Positions 19,460 through 30,900 of a DNA stretch of 46,125 nucleotides are shown here, piece after piece (position 1 is the first letter of the stretch; each line of letters opens with the position of its first letter). Source of the DNA: Candidatus Omnitrophus sp. GTDB taxonomy: Bacteria; Omnitrophota; Gorgyraeia; Zapsychrales; Fredricksoniimonadaceae. Location: the NCBI GenBank assembly GCA_020719005.1, contig DYQZ01000004.1:1-46125 (forward strand), read 5' to 3'. Position numbers and translations under genes: made by a program. Below the pieces are notes generated by a model. The model was not told where the DNA came from. It ran no database searches and worked only from the letters and a program-made list of their open reading frames with translations.

Positions 19460-19569
19460 AGCCATTGGTCGGCACACCCCAATCGCTCAGACAGAAAAAA
19501 CCGTCTTTTCTTTTTGGTTAGGGGTGGACGGTTTTTTAACTCGCGCTTGGGGTATGCCGACCCATGGCT
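19460..19569. repeat. Nested inverted repeat: 27-bp outer arms (24/27) around an 11-bp perfect inner hairpin flanked by A6/T6
   Basis: Outer arms 19460..19486 and 19543..19569; inner arms aaaaaaccgtc 19495..19505 and gacggtttttt 19527..19537. Confidence 0.85.
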
Positions 19570-19599
19570 TATAAAAAGCACAATAGATTGTAAGGTGTT

Positions 19600-20160
19600 A
19601 TGACTATTTTGATGATCCTGTTCACGGCGGTGGGGCTTTCGATGGATGCGTTCGCGGTCGCGGTGGCGGCCGGGGCATCGGGGGTTAAAAGCATGCGTGA
19701 TACGCTGAAGATCGCGGGCGCATTCGGGTTCTTTCAGATGATGATGCCGTTGGCAGGATGGGTGCTGGGGGTGCAGCTAAAATATTTCATCAGAGCTTTC
19801 GATCATTGGGTGGCGTTCTTGCTGTTGGCTTTTATCGGCGGGAAGATGGTGCATGAAGCGTTCTCGTCCGAGGAGAAGTGCGAACGTGAAGAAGGCGTGA
19901 TGACGAACAAACGGCTTTTGCTTTTAGCGGTGGCGACGTCCATTGATGCACTGGCCGTCGGGGTAAGTCTTGTTATGCTTGAACAGCCAGTGCTGTTGGC
20001 TGCAGGGATCATTGGTGTAGTTACCTTTATTCTTTCTTTGGCCGGTGTTTTTATCGGCCGGTTCTGCTGTTGTGTATGGGGTAAGCGTGCGGAGTTCGCG
20101 GGCGGTGTTATCCTTATCCTTATCGGTATCAAGATCCTTTTGGATCATCTCAAAGGTTAG
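19600..20160 (+). CDS. mntP: Manganese efflux pump MntP
   Basis: GLSMDAFAVAVAAG, GGKMVHEAF, ATSIDALAVGVSL and GKRAEFAGGVILILIGIKILLDHL are characteristic of MntP. Confidence 0.93.
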   Translation: MTILMILFTAVGLSMDAFAVAVAAGASGVKSMRDTLKIAGAFGFFQMMMPLAGWVLGVQLKYFIRAFDHWVAFLLLAFIGGKMVHEAFSSEEKCEREEGVMTNKRLLLLAVATSIDALAVGVSLVMLEQPVLLAAGIIGVVTFILSLAGVFIGRFCCCVWGKRAEFAGGVILILIGIKILLDHLKG

Positions 20161-20861
20161 ATCTTTCCTTCCAGATATTTTTTGTAGAGTGGGCGTGGGA
20201 ATCTTTCGATGGCGTAGCGTAGGAGCGTGCGCGGCATTTGTTGATAGCGCGGCGTAAGATAATCCTTCAGTGCCCGCAGGTCTTTTTTCCCAGCTTCTCT
20301 CAACATCCAGCCAACAGCTTTGTGAATAAGATCTTCATCGTCGGAAAGAAGCATGTCGGCGATACGGAAAGTATCGTGGATGTCGCCTGTGCGGATAAAA
20401 GCAAAAGTGCTGACGATGGCGATACGGCGTTCCCACATATTTGTTGAACGGGCAAGTTGATCGAGCAAAGTGCGGGGTTTATCTTTCAAATGATCCCCGA
20501 GCAGTTTGTGGGCTGAAAGATCGACCAGGTCCCAGTTATTGATGCTGCCTGTGTGTTTCAGATAGAGCGCAATGATCTTTTCTTTTTCCGTTGTTGTGCC
20601 GCACGTGTATTGTTCGATCAGGATAAAAAGGGCAAGGAGCCGTTCTTCATGGATGGGGGATGTTAGAAGGGATGTAACTTCTTTCTTATCAAGAGTATGG
20701 AATGTATGGGCAATGCTACGGATCTCAGGTACTTTTACGCCGATAAAGACATCGCCTTCACCATATTCGCCCGGTCCTGTTTTAAAGAAAGAGGAGAGGA
20801 TACGTGCTTTTTCTGTGCTTGCACAAGCGTGCAGGTGTTTTCGGGCTAGAGACGCTGACAT
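20157..20861 (-). CDS. alkD: DNA alkylation repair protein, AlkD family
   Basis: FFKTGPGEYGEGDVFIGVKVPEIR, NNWDLVDLSAHKLLG, MWERRIAIVSTFAFIRTG and DLIHKAVGWMLREAGKKD. Confidence 0.93.
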   Translation of the reverse strand: MSASLARKHLHACASTEKARILSSFFKTGPGEYGEGDVFIGVKVPEIRSIAHTFHTLDKKEVTSLLTSPIHEERLLALFILIEQYTCGTTTEKEKIIALYLKHTGSINNWDLVDLSAHKLLGDHLKDKPRTLLDQLARSTNMWERRIAIVSTFAFIRTGDIHDTFRIADMLLSDDEDLIHKAVGWMLREAGKKDLRALKDYLTPRYQQMPRTLLRYAIERFPRPLYKKYLEGKI

Positions 20862-21006
20862 GGTGATGCCTTTTAATTAACTCTATTAACTAGTTTATAT
20901 TATAATTTAAAGTTGCCATCTTTAACCTCTAGGGGTATCATAACATAAGTTCATTCTTTAAAAAATCCTCTACTTAACTCCTTGTTAATATCGACGGGAA
21001 AAATGC

Positions 21007-21933
21007 ATGAAAAAGACATTGTTTTTAGTATGCTGCCTTGTGTATGGATGTGTCCTTTTTGTTACCTCCCTTTTTGCCCAGCAAAGTGCTGAGATCATCA
21101 ATATCAATTATAAATATAAGATCGCTTTTGCGGACCTGACCGAGAAAGATGTAAAACCCGGGGATATGGTCACTGTTGGTACATCTAATGGCGAGCAGGT
21201 TTATCTGAAAGTGGTCGAGGCGTATCCGGTCATGGTAAAGCTTATGATCGCGGATGAGCCTGAATATAAACTGACGGAGGAAACGTTCAGTCATATTGTT
21301 GTTGGCGGAAGCGTTGTTGTTGGTAACGCGGGAAAAAAAAGAATGGCAGCGCCTGTTGTGAGCATGCCTTCTGTTAAGGCTGAAGAAAAGACGGTTGATG
21401 AAGATATCGCTCATGTGGAAAGTTATTCACCTTCTTCTCTGCGTGAGACAAAGCCTGTGGAGAGGCCGCTCAAGAATGCCCCGCTTGTGGTGCCGGTGTC
21501 TGTTCCCGTCAAGGAAACGGTTGAAGCTCCTCTTGTTATGGTGCCCGCGGTTGCTGTTTCAAATGATGCTGACGTGTGTAAAAGTCGGTTGGCGACGGTG
21601 GAGAAACGGCTTGATCAGGTCATGAACAACAATGTGTCGTTGTCGGAAAATGTGACCATGCTTTTGGCAGACAAGAATGCGGTTGAGGAAAAAGTGCGGG
21701 TGAAAGAGGCTGAGGCGGTTGTCTTGAAGCAAAAACTCGATGAGGCTCTTCCTGCCCGTAGTGCACTTGAAGGGCAATTAAAAAGCGTCCAGGCGGACCT
21801 TGTGAATGCACGTTCACAAAAAGAGAGCGCGGATAAAGAGATCCAGTCCCTGAACATCAAACTTGTCGAACTTAAGAAAAAACTTGCTCGCATGGTCGAG
21901 ATCATCAACAACAATGTGAAAGTCTATGAATAA
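21007..21933 (+). CDS. Secreted two-part protein: N-terminal beta-rich domain, C-terminal coiled coil
   Basis: Signal peptide MKKTLFLVCCLVYGCVLFVTSLFAQ; N-domain IAFADLTEKDVKPGDMVTVGTSNGEQVYLKVVEAYPVMVKLM; coiled coil from about residue 190. Overlaps the next ORF by 8 nt. Confidence 0.75.
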   Translation: MKKTLFLVCCLVYGCVLFVTSLFAQQSAEIININYKYKIAFADLTEKDVKPGDMVTVGTSNGEQVYLKVVEAYPVMVKLMIADEPEYKLTEETFSHIVVGGSVVVGNAGKKRMAAPVVSMPSVKAEEKTVDEDIAHVESYSPSSLRETKPVERPLKNAPLVVPVSVPVKETVEAPLVMVPAVAVSNDADVCKSRLATVEKRLDQVMNNNVSLSENVTMLLADKNAVEEKVRVKEAEAVVLKQKLDEALPARSALEGQLKSVQADLVNARSQKESADKEIQSLNIKLVELKKKLARMVEIINNNVKVYE

Positions 21934-24900
21934 AAAATCCATTCTTCCCGGTATTCTTGCAGTTGTTTTTCTGTCATCGAATCTTATGCCGTACGGCGTG
22001 CATGCGGCGCCTCTTGATATGGTGGCGCAGGACGAGCTTTTCTTTGCCCAACAGGAACTGAAGCAGGCAAAGGACAAATTGCTTGCTAAAGAGGCGGAGC
22101 TTTCAAAACTCGTCATGGAAAAAGAAGTGGCGAAAATGAATGCTGAGACAGCGTCTCGAGAAAAGGAACTGCTTCAGGCCAAGATCGACGGCTTGCAAAA
22201 GAATATCGTTGAACGGGACCAGTCTTTGCCTAAACAGATCGAACAATCCATCGGGCCTTTGCAGAGCAGGGCGGATGAATTGAGCCAGGAATTGAAAGTG
22301 TTGCAGTTCTCCCTTGAGCAAAAGAATATCAGGCTTGCTGAAGTGGAAGCTCAAAAGCAGGGCATCGAACTTCAGATGAGAAAGACTGATGATGAGAAAC
22401 TTTTGTTGCGTGATTCGTTAAGAAGGGTCGGCGATGAACTCGACAAGCTTAAGACCAACCTTGCGAAGCGTGTTCAGGAAGAAACAGCTGTTCAGCAGGC
22501 AAAGATCGTTGAACTTGAAAGTAAGGCGTCGGCTCAAAAGACCCTAACGGATGAGAAGATCAAGCAGGCGTCGGTAGTGCTTGAGGACAAGGTCCGCAGT
22601 CTGGATCTGCAACTTAAATCAAAGGATGATGAAGCAAATGCCAAAGTAGCGGCGATCAAAGAGCAATTAGATCAAAAAATAAAGAATTTGGAAGCGGCGT
22701 TGTTGAGTGCAAAGAATGAGACGGCAGGTGCTCTTAAGAATGCGGAAGGCCTTTCCAAAGCAACGATCGAAACATTACGCCAGGAATTAGGCGCCAGGGA
22801 GGCAGATGCCCAGCGTCGCGTTGCTGAGGCTAAGGTGCCGTATGAGGAAAAGATCAAACAGCTGACCTCAAATATTGCGACGGTTAAAGAAGCGGCCCTT
22901 AAAGATGTGCAGGTGATCAAGGGTAAGTATGAGGAAAAAGTGACGGCTCTTCAGGCTGAAATGGGTAAGGCTAAGACAGACGCTGATGTTAAGGTCAAGG
23001 CGGTCAGGGAAGAGTTACAGAAAAAGATCGATGAACTCAACAATAAGATTGAACAGGATAAGACGGACGCCGCGGGTAAATTAGGCGCACAGCGTTTGGA
23101 TTATGATGGAAAATTGGCCCTTGTTAAACAGGAGACGCTCAAAGTCCAGCAGGAATTGTCTTCACGTGAGGGGATGATCGCGTCGTTGAAGCAGGAGAGG
23201 GATGCTCTTTTACTCAAGGGTGAGGATGCAAAAAAGAGCGAGGCTGTGCTTACTGCGAAGATCAGCGGGTTGCAGGATGAAATGGCGGCGCTTAAGAAGA
23301 ATGCCGAACTTCAGGTGCAGGTGGCAAAGAATGATTCAGCGTTGATCGTCGAGAAAATGAAGACAGACGCGCAGTTGGCTCAGGAGAAGATCAAGGCCGA
23401 GGCTGATAAAGCGTTGGCTAATGCGGATGGCAGGGTGGCTAAGATACAAGAAGAGCTCAACGCCTTGCGTATCGTATTGAAAGATAAGGAGACGCAGGCT
23501 CAAGTGGCTGAGAAAGAGCGTGACGCTCTTAGTGCAAAGCTGGCAACGGCGCTCTCTTCAGGTGATGCGCTCCGTAAGAACATGGAAATGGTGCAGGCTG
23601 AATTAAAAACGTTCCAGCAGTCATTGCCTCAAAAGCTTGAGGAAGGAAAAGCTCCTCTGGCAGCTGAGATAGGAATGCTGAAAGCAAAGATCACCGCTCT
23701 TGATGTTGCGGCGCGTGATGCTGATGCCAAAGCACGTTTGGATATTGAGAAGGCGGAAGCCCGGACGGCGGTCGAGGTTGCTAGGATCAAAGAGGAATCG
23801 GCTAAGGCGCTGGCTGTTGTCAAAGACGATGCCTCAAAAGCGTTAGCGTTAGCAAAAAATGATACGGTCGTGGGAGTGAAGGCGGCGAAAGAGGAGGCTG
23901 CTGCGGCTGTGGTCCTTGTCAGGAACGAGAGTGCTGGGGAAATCGCCAGGATCAAGGCGGAAGCTTCACAAATGAAAGATGCGTCTGGCGAAGAGATCCG
24001 TCTTTTAAAAGCCAAGATCGCGGAAGTGCAATCTTCTTTGCCGCGGCTTGTTGAGTTAGAGAAAACACCGTTGCAGGAAAAGATCCGGGTTCTTGAGACG
24101 GAATTACAACAGGCATTGATCGTCGCAGAAAAGACGTCAGGAGAGATAAAGTCAGGGTATGAAACAAAATTGACCGGGTTAAAAAATACCCTTGATCAGC
24201 AAAAAGTGACGTTTGAAGAACAGCTAAGGGCTGTGAAGACGCCTCTTGAGGCAGAGGTGCGTTCTTTACAGCAAAAGCTTGCGGAGATGGATGGGACGCT
24301 AAAGGTGAAAGAAGAAAAGATCGCGGCATTATCGTCTGACCGTGAGGCGCTTTTGAAAGAAAAAGAAAAGACTGCTCTTTCTTTTGCGGGTGAAAAGAAT
24401 GCATTGATGTCGGCGAAAGCAGACCTTGAAGGCTTGATCAAGGCGGCTCAGGATGAGGGTAAACAAAGCGCGCTACGTTTGAAGGAATTGTCTGATCGCA
24501 AGGCCTTTTTGGATGAGGCATTGGCTAAGGCATCGGCAGAACGTGTGAGGTTGACGACGTCGCTTGAGACTGTTCAACAGGAATTGAAGGTGGCTCGGGA
24601 GAGTGTCCCCCTCGAGGTCGCGAAGGCGGCGGATCCGTTAAAGGGAAAAATTGCGGATATTGAGGCAAAGGCAAAAGAAGAAGCGGCGCGGATGCAGATG
24701 AGCATAAGTGATCTTGCAGCGAAAATGAAGGCAATGACCACTGAGCGTGATGCTCTTTTGAAAGAAAAAGAAAAGCTGGTGGTCTTACGCGCGAATATCG
24801 AAGAGGAGCTTAAGACATTAAAGGAGACTGCGACGAAAGAGGTTGAGGCATTGCCACTAAAACTTGCTGAAGCCAGGAAACCGTTGGAAGAAAAGATCGG

Positions 24901-27900
24901 CGCACTTTCACTTAAGACGGTCTCATTGGAGGCGGCTTTAAAAGATAAAGATGCGGCACTGTTGGTCTTGAGCAAAGAACGTGAAGCGTTGACCTGGCAA
25001 CGTGCGACGCTACAGAGCGAGAAAGAAAAGCTTTCACTTGAGGCGGAGCGCAATGTTCAGACATTAAAAATGAAGCTTGATGATCTTCAGGAAGAGGGTG
25101 TTGCAAAGGCTCAGGCGGCGAAGGTTCAATTGGCATCTGTTCAGGAAGATGGCTTGAGGAAGGTAAAGGCGTCGGAAGAGGCGCTGTCCCTCCAGCAGAA
25201 GAATGCTGATGAGCAAATGAGAAAAGTGCAGGCGTCTTTGGATGCGTCGAATGCGCAGTTGAAAAAAGTGCAGGCATCGCTTGAGGCGTCTAACATTGCA
25301 TTGAAAGAAAAACAGGATTCTCTCACCGTGTTGACCGGGGAGCGTAATGTTTTGTCCGCAGAGAAAGTCAAAGCCGTTGAGTTGAAGGCATCGACGGAAG
25401 AGGCGTTAAAGAACGTGAAAGCGGAATTGGCCAAAGAGAATGCATCACTGCCGGAGAAGTTGGCACAAGTTAAAAGACCTCTTGAGGCAGAATTGGCAAA
25501 GGTGAAGGCAGAGTGGATGTCGTTGAATGAAGGGTTGAAGAATAAAGAGGCTCAGTTCAATGTTTTATCCAAAGAGCACGCGGATCTGTTGAATGAAAAA
25601 GAAAAACTTGTTGTTTCAAAAGGTGAACTGGAAGCGGCGCTCAAAGATGTAAAAGGATCTTTAATGGCAGCGGTGGCAGAGATGCCGGGGAAGATCGCGG
25701 AAGCAAAGAAGCCGTTGGAATCAAAGGCTGCCGGGCTTGAACAGGAATTGAGAAAGGTTTCAGCTCAGTTAACGTCAGCGAACGACAAGATCCAGACGCT
25801 GTTATCTCAGCAGACCAAGGTTATGCAGGAGAATGCTGCTCTTCTTGAAGCGCGTAATACGGCTGTGGCGCGTGTGGCGCAGTTAACGATTGATCAAAAA
25901 GACCAGGCTGAGGCATTGCCGGTCAAATTGGCTGAAACCAAACGACCGCTGGAAGAAAAGATACAGGACCTTGAAGAGACGGTGGCTACATCGCAAAAGA
26001 CCATTGCTGAGAAAGAGAACGCGATAAGCGCATTGGATAAAGAAAAAGCTCAGCTTATGAAGGATAAGGATTCTTTGGGTGCGGCTGTGCGAGGGGCGAA
26101 TGAAAAGATAGCGTTGTTGCAGGCTGATATCGCGCGCGCGCGTCAGGACATTGATAGCAAGAAGGCGGAAAATGCGGCGCTGTTAAAGGAACGCGACGGG
26201 CTGGAAAATGAGAAAGCCGCGACGCTGAAAGAGACAGCGGCATTTAAGAAAGAGTTTTTGGCGTTGCAGGGGCGTGCTGAAAAGATAGCGCAGGCATTTG
26301 AAGAGAAAGAAAAGGCCCTTGGCGCGACGATCAAAGAGAGAGATGGGCTTTTAAAAGATAAAGTATCTTTGGAGGCGTTACGTTCATCACTTGAAGGTCA
26401 GCTTAAGGAATCACGGGAGAAATTTGCTTCTGAAGCAGATGCTCTTCCTGAGAAATTATTAAAAGCCCAGGAACCGATCGCTTTGCAGGTTAAAGAGGCT
26501 GAGGCAAAATACACGACGGCAAGTGAAGCGTTGAAGAATAAGTCGGACGAAGCTAAGAGCCTTCAGATAAGGCTTGAAGAGATGACCAAGAAAGCGGCGA
26601 GCCTTGATAATGAACGTGCCAAATTGACGCAGGCATTGTCGGCGCTGCAGCAGGAAAAGGAAACATTGAATGCATCGATCCCGGGGCGGGTCGCGAGCGT
26701 TGAGGTGCCGCTGAAAGAAAAAGTGGAAGCGTTGCAGAAACAGCTTTCTGACATGAACAGTGCCTATAAGTCTTCTGAGACGGAAAAAGGGCGTATCTTG
26801 ACCCAGCTGGGGGCGGTCATGAAAGAGCGCGATACGTTGAACGTTGCTGTGGCTGATCTAAGCGGGCAGTTAACACAATTTAAAGGCCAGCTTGTTGAAA
26901 CACGCGAGGCCTTAAAGACAAATGAAACGCTCCTTCCGGAGAAACTTGCCTCGGCGCAGGCGGAAGCGTTAAGACCTGTCACGGATGAACTCGCGGGGGT
27001 GAAGGCCAAGTTGACGGATGTTTCAGCCCAGCTCGTGGTTAAGGCAAAAACTGTGGAAGATCTTTCAGCTGAGCGCGAGGCGCTTAAGAAACAGATCGAA
27101 GGCGTGAACGCAAGATACGGCAAGCTGGAAATGCTTCTTAAGACGCGCATGGATGAGATGCAAAAGGTGATCGGCGAAAAAGATGCCGCATTGACTAAGT
27201 TGAAAGAAGATTCTCAGGCGCGTTGGGAAAGTCGTGAGGTCGAGGTCGCAGGAGTTGCAAAGGCTAAGGATGCGTTGTTGAAAGAAAAAGAGCAGGCCTT
27301 GTCGGTCTTGGGGAAAGAGGCACAGGCGCTTAAGACGCAGTTGGATCAGGTCATTAAAGAAAAAGAAAACGCGGTTGTTGATATCCAACAGTTGAGCAGT
27401 GATAAAGCTGCGCTTGAAAAGAGTATTCCGCTCAAGGTGTCTGAGGCTCTGCGCCCTCTTGAGGCAAAAACAGCACAGATCGTCGCTGAACTTGATAAGA
27501 ATGCGGCGCTATTGGCGTCAAAAGAAAAAGAACTTTCAGCGTTGAACGGTGCGCAGGCGGCACTTCAAAAAGAATTTAAAGGGGCTCAAGAAGAGATAGC
27601 AGGGCTTTCTTTGTCATTGACGCGCGCAGGAGAAACAGCGTCAGTGACGGGTGCAAGACTTCAGGATGCTAAGAAAGAATTGAATGATCTTACGAAAGAA
27701 AAGGATGCGTTAGTAAAGAATATTGGGCAGTTGTTGGATGAGAAGAAAGGCTTGGAAGAGGCTTTAATGGCGTCGAGAAGAGAGGCGGAAAGTCTTCAGG
27801 CATCGATCCCGGAACGTCTTTCGCAGGTACAGACACCGCTCAACGTTAAATTGAGTGCGCTAGAGAAAACAACCCTTGAAAAGGACCAGGTGATCAAAGG

Positions 27901-30900
27901 GTTGGAGGCTGATCTTTCTGCGGTTGGCCAGGAATTGGCGCTTGTTAAGAAAGAATATGCGACGCTGACGGCGGAGAAAATGAAAGCGGATGCGGGAAAT
28001 CAAACGTTGGCCAAAGAACTGCAGGCGCTTAAGGGATCCATACCACAGCAGTTGGCTTCCGTCGAGAAGCCGTTGACAGTGAAGATCGCGGATGCAGAAG
28101 AGCGCGCACGCGGGATGCAGGAGATGTTGTCCCGGAAAGAGGCACTGATCAAAGATGCCGGGGCGCGGCAGGCGGCACTCTTGAAGGAAATGAATGAAGT
28201 TAAACAAGCAAAGAGTGATCTTGAGGTGTTGTTGGCGAAAGAAAGGACGGATCATGAGGCATTTGTCGCCGGTGTGCCGCAACAACTGTTGTCTGTTGAG
28301 ACGCCGCTTAAGAATGAAGTCATGCTTTTGCAGAAGAAGCTCGCAGACAATGCGTCCTTGATACATCAAAAAGAAGAAGTGTATGCCCGGCTTACAACAG
28401 AGCGGGATGGTCTTCTTAAAGATAAGAATGCGGCAGTGGAAGAAGTCAAACGTTTGTCGTTGTTGGTTGATCGTTCCAGGGAAGAGCAGAGTGCGATATC
28501 GACGGCGCTTGTGAATGCACAAAAGGCGCTCAATGATGAAAAGACTGCATTGCCTTTGCGTCTTTCGCAATTGAAAGCACAGACAGAAGCGCCATTGAAT
28601 GCCAGGCTTGCTGAATTGGATTCAACAGAAAAGGCGTTAAATGCGGCATTAAGTGAGAAGCAAAAGAATATTGTTCAGTTGTTGAGTGAGAAAGATCGTT
28701 TGTCGGCACAGTTAAAAGAAGAACAGGGTCGCGCGGCGCAGTTGAGCGGTGCGTTGGATGTCTCCAGAGCAGAAGCATCGCGTCTTAAAGAGGCTTTGCC
28801 TAAAGAGATCGAAGAAGCGCGTAGTAAAGCGCGTGATGAAGCGACACGTCCGCTTCAGGCAGAGGTGGCCCGTCTTAATACGTCACTGGTCGATCAGAAG
28901 AAGACCTTGGACCTTACGAATGAGCAGTTGAGGATCAAGGCTGAGAATGAAAAAACCGCGCTTCAGGCCCGTATCAGTGATGCGGAAAAGAGCATTCAGA
29001 CCAAAGATGAGGCCTTAAAAGCATTGGCTGTATCAAAGGACAAACTTGATGTGCAGCTTAAGGAAGCGCTGGCACAGCGTCAGCGTCAAGAAGAGGCGGC
29101 GCTGAAGGCTCAAGCACTGTTCACTGAAAGATTAAAGGCTGCTGAAACGGCTCTTGTTGAGGTCCAGAAGAAAGCAGAACTTCAACTTGGTCAGGCTCAG
29201 GAATCCGGTCGTGCTGAATTGACGAATGTGAAGGCGGCCGCGCAAAATGCACAGGCGTCTTTGTCAGGAAAGGTCACGGAACTTAGCGAGAAGATAAAGG
29301 AACAGAATAGCGTTATCAAAGAGAGAGAAGACCGGTTAACGGCACTTGATCGTCAGAGAACGGGTCTGCAGCAAGAACTAAAAACATCTCAAGACCGCGT
29401 TATTTCTCTTGAGGCGGATCTTAAGTCCGTCGGGGAGAAGCTTTCTTCTGCTGAAAAGAGTATCCCACAGCGTCTTTCCGCGCTGCGTGTTGAAGTGGCG
29501 CAGCCGTTAGAGGCAGAGATGGCCGCGTTAAAAGCAAAGACAGCTGGCGATCTGACGGCGCTTCAGGTTAAAGCGGGCGAGGATGTTAAACGCGCACAGG
29601 CACAAACAGCAGAAGTGAAAGCCTCTCTTGAGAAAGCATTGGCAGATGCCGGAGCGCGCGTGTCAGCGCTTGATCAGCAGGTTTCTGACAGGCAGGCGCA
29701 GGTCGTTCTTTTGACCAAAGAGAAAGAAGAAGTAACGCGTTCATTGGCGGGCGAACGCGCAGGTTATGCCAAACTGACAAAAGAGCATCAGGATCTCATC
29801 GAGAAAATGAAGATCGTCGAGGCCAGCGTGCCTCAAAAGATCGAGCAGTCGGTCATGGCGTCTGTTGCGGCGGCGCGTGAGCCGTTACAGAATAAGATCG
29901 CTGAATTAGAGAAGAGAACGTCTGCGATGTCAGATGCGATCGGCCAGAAAGATGTGGAATTGTCCCGTCGTGCCGAAGCATTGGCGAAGTTGGTCAAAGA
30001 ACGTGATCTGACGTCAAATGAATTGAACAGTGTTAAGGCCGAAAAGGGAAAGATCCTCGCGGATCTCATGCGCACTGAGGCGGATCTTAAGGCGACCGCC
30101 AGTGCTCTTCCAGAAAAGCTGGCAGCGGTCCGCATGGACGCAACGAAACCTCTTGAGGCGGAACTGGCAAAGACAAAACAAAAAGCGGATGAGGATGTGA
30201 AGGCTGCAATGGCTGATGCCCTTTCTAAGGTCAACGACGAGAAAGCTCGCCGTGAGGCGGAGCAGAGAACGCTGCAGGAAAAGATGGGCGTGCTTAATAA
30301 AGAACTCCTAAATGCCCAGAATGCAATGCTTGGCGTGAAGACAAGCCTTGAGGGAATAAGTCAGCAGCGGAATTCTTTGGTGAATGAAGTTGCAGCTCTA
30401 AAGAAGGAAAATACTGTATTGGCCCGGACGCTTGATGAGGTCCGCTCGGAGGGCCTTAAGGAAAAAGAAGCGGGCGGTGTGCGTATCGCGAACTTAGAGG
30501 CGCAGATGAAGGCAAAGACCGACGATCTTATGAAGCAGGTTGAGGAGCGTATTCGTCAGGCCGAGAATAAGGTTGTCGAAATGCGTCAACAGGCTGAAGA
30601 TCGTTTGGCCATGGCAAAGGCGGAAAATCAGCGTGCCGTGGAAACAGTAAGTGCAGAAGCTGTGAAGACCCGTCAGGAAGCTGAAGGGAAATTAGCGCAG
30701 TTCAATAAAGAGGCGGGGCAGAAAGAAAAAGCATTGCAGGATGAACTTTCGGCATTACGTCAGTCGCTCGACGTTCGTGTTAAAGCGCTCTCAGATGAGC
30801 TAAAGACAGGTGAGAATTCTTTTCTTGCAATGAAGCAGGAACGTGATGCGTTGTCGTTGCGTCTGAAAGAAGAACAGGCGGCTTCTTTAAAATTGAATGT

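Noticed and set aside
19600-20160. yybP-ykoY Mn2+ riboswitch upstream of mntP
   Set aside because: I looked for the conserved core in 19420-19600 and could not convincingly find it; reported only as an untyped nested palindrome.
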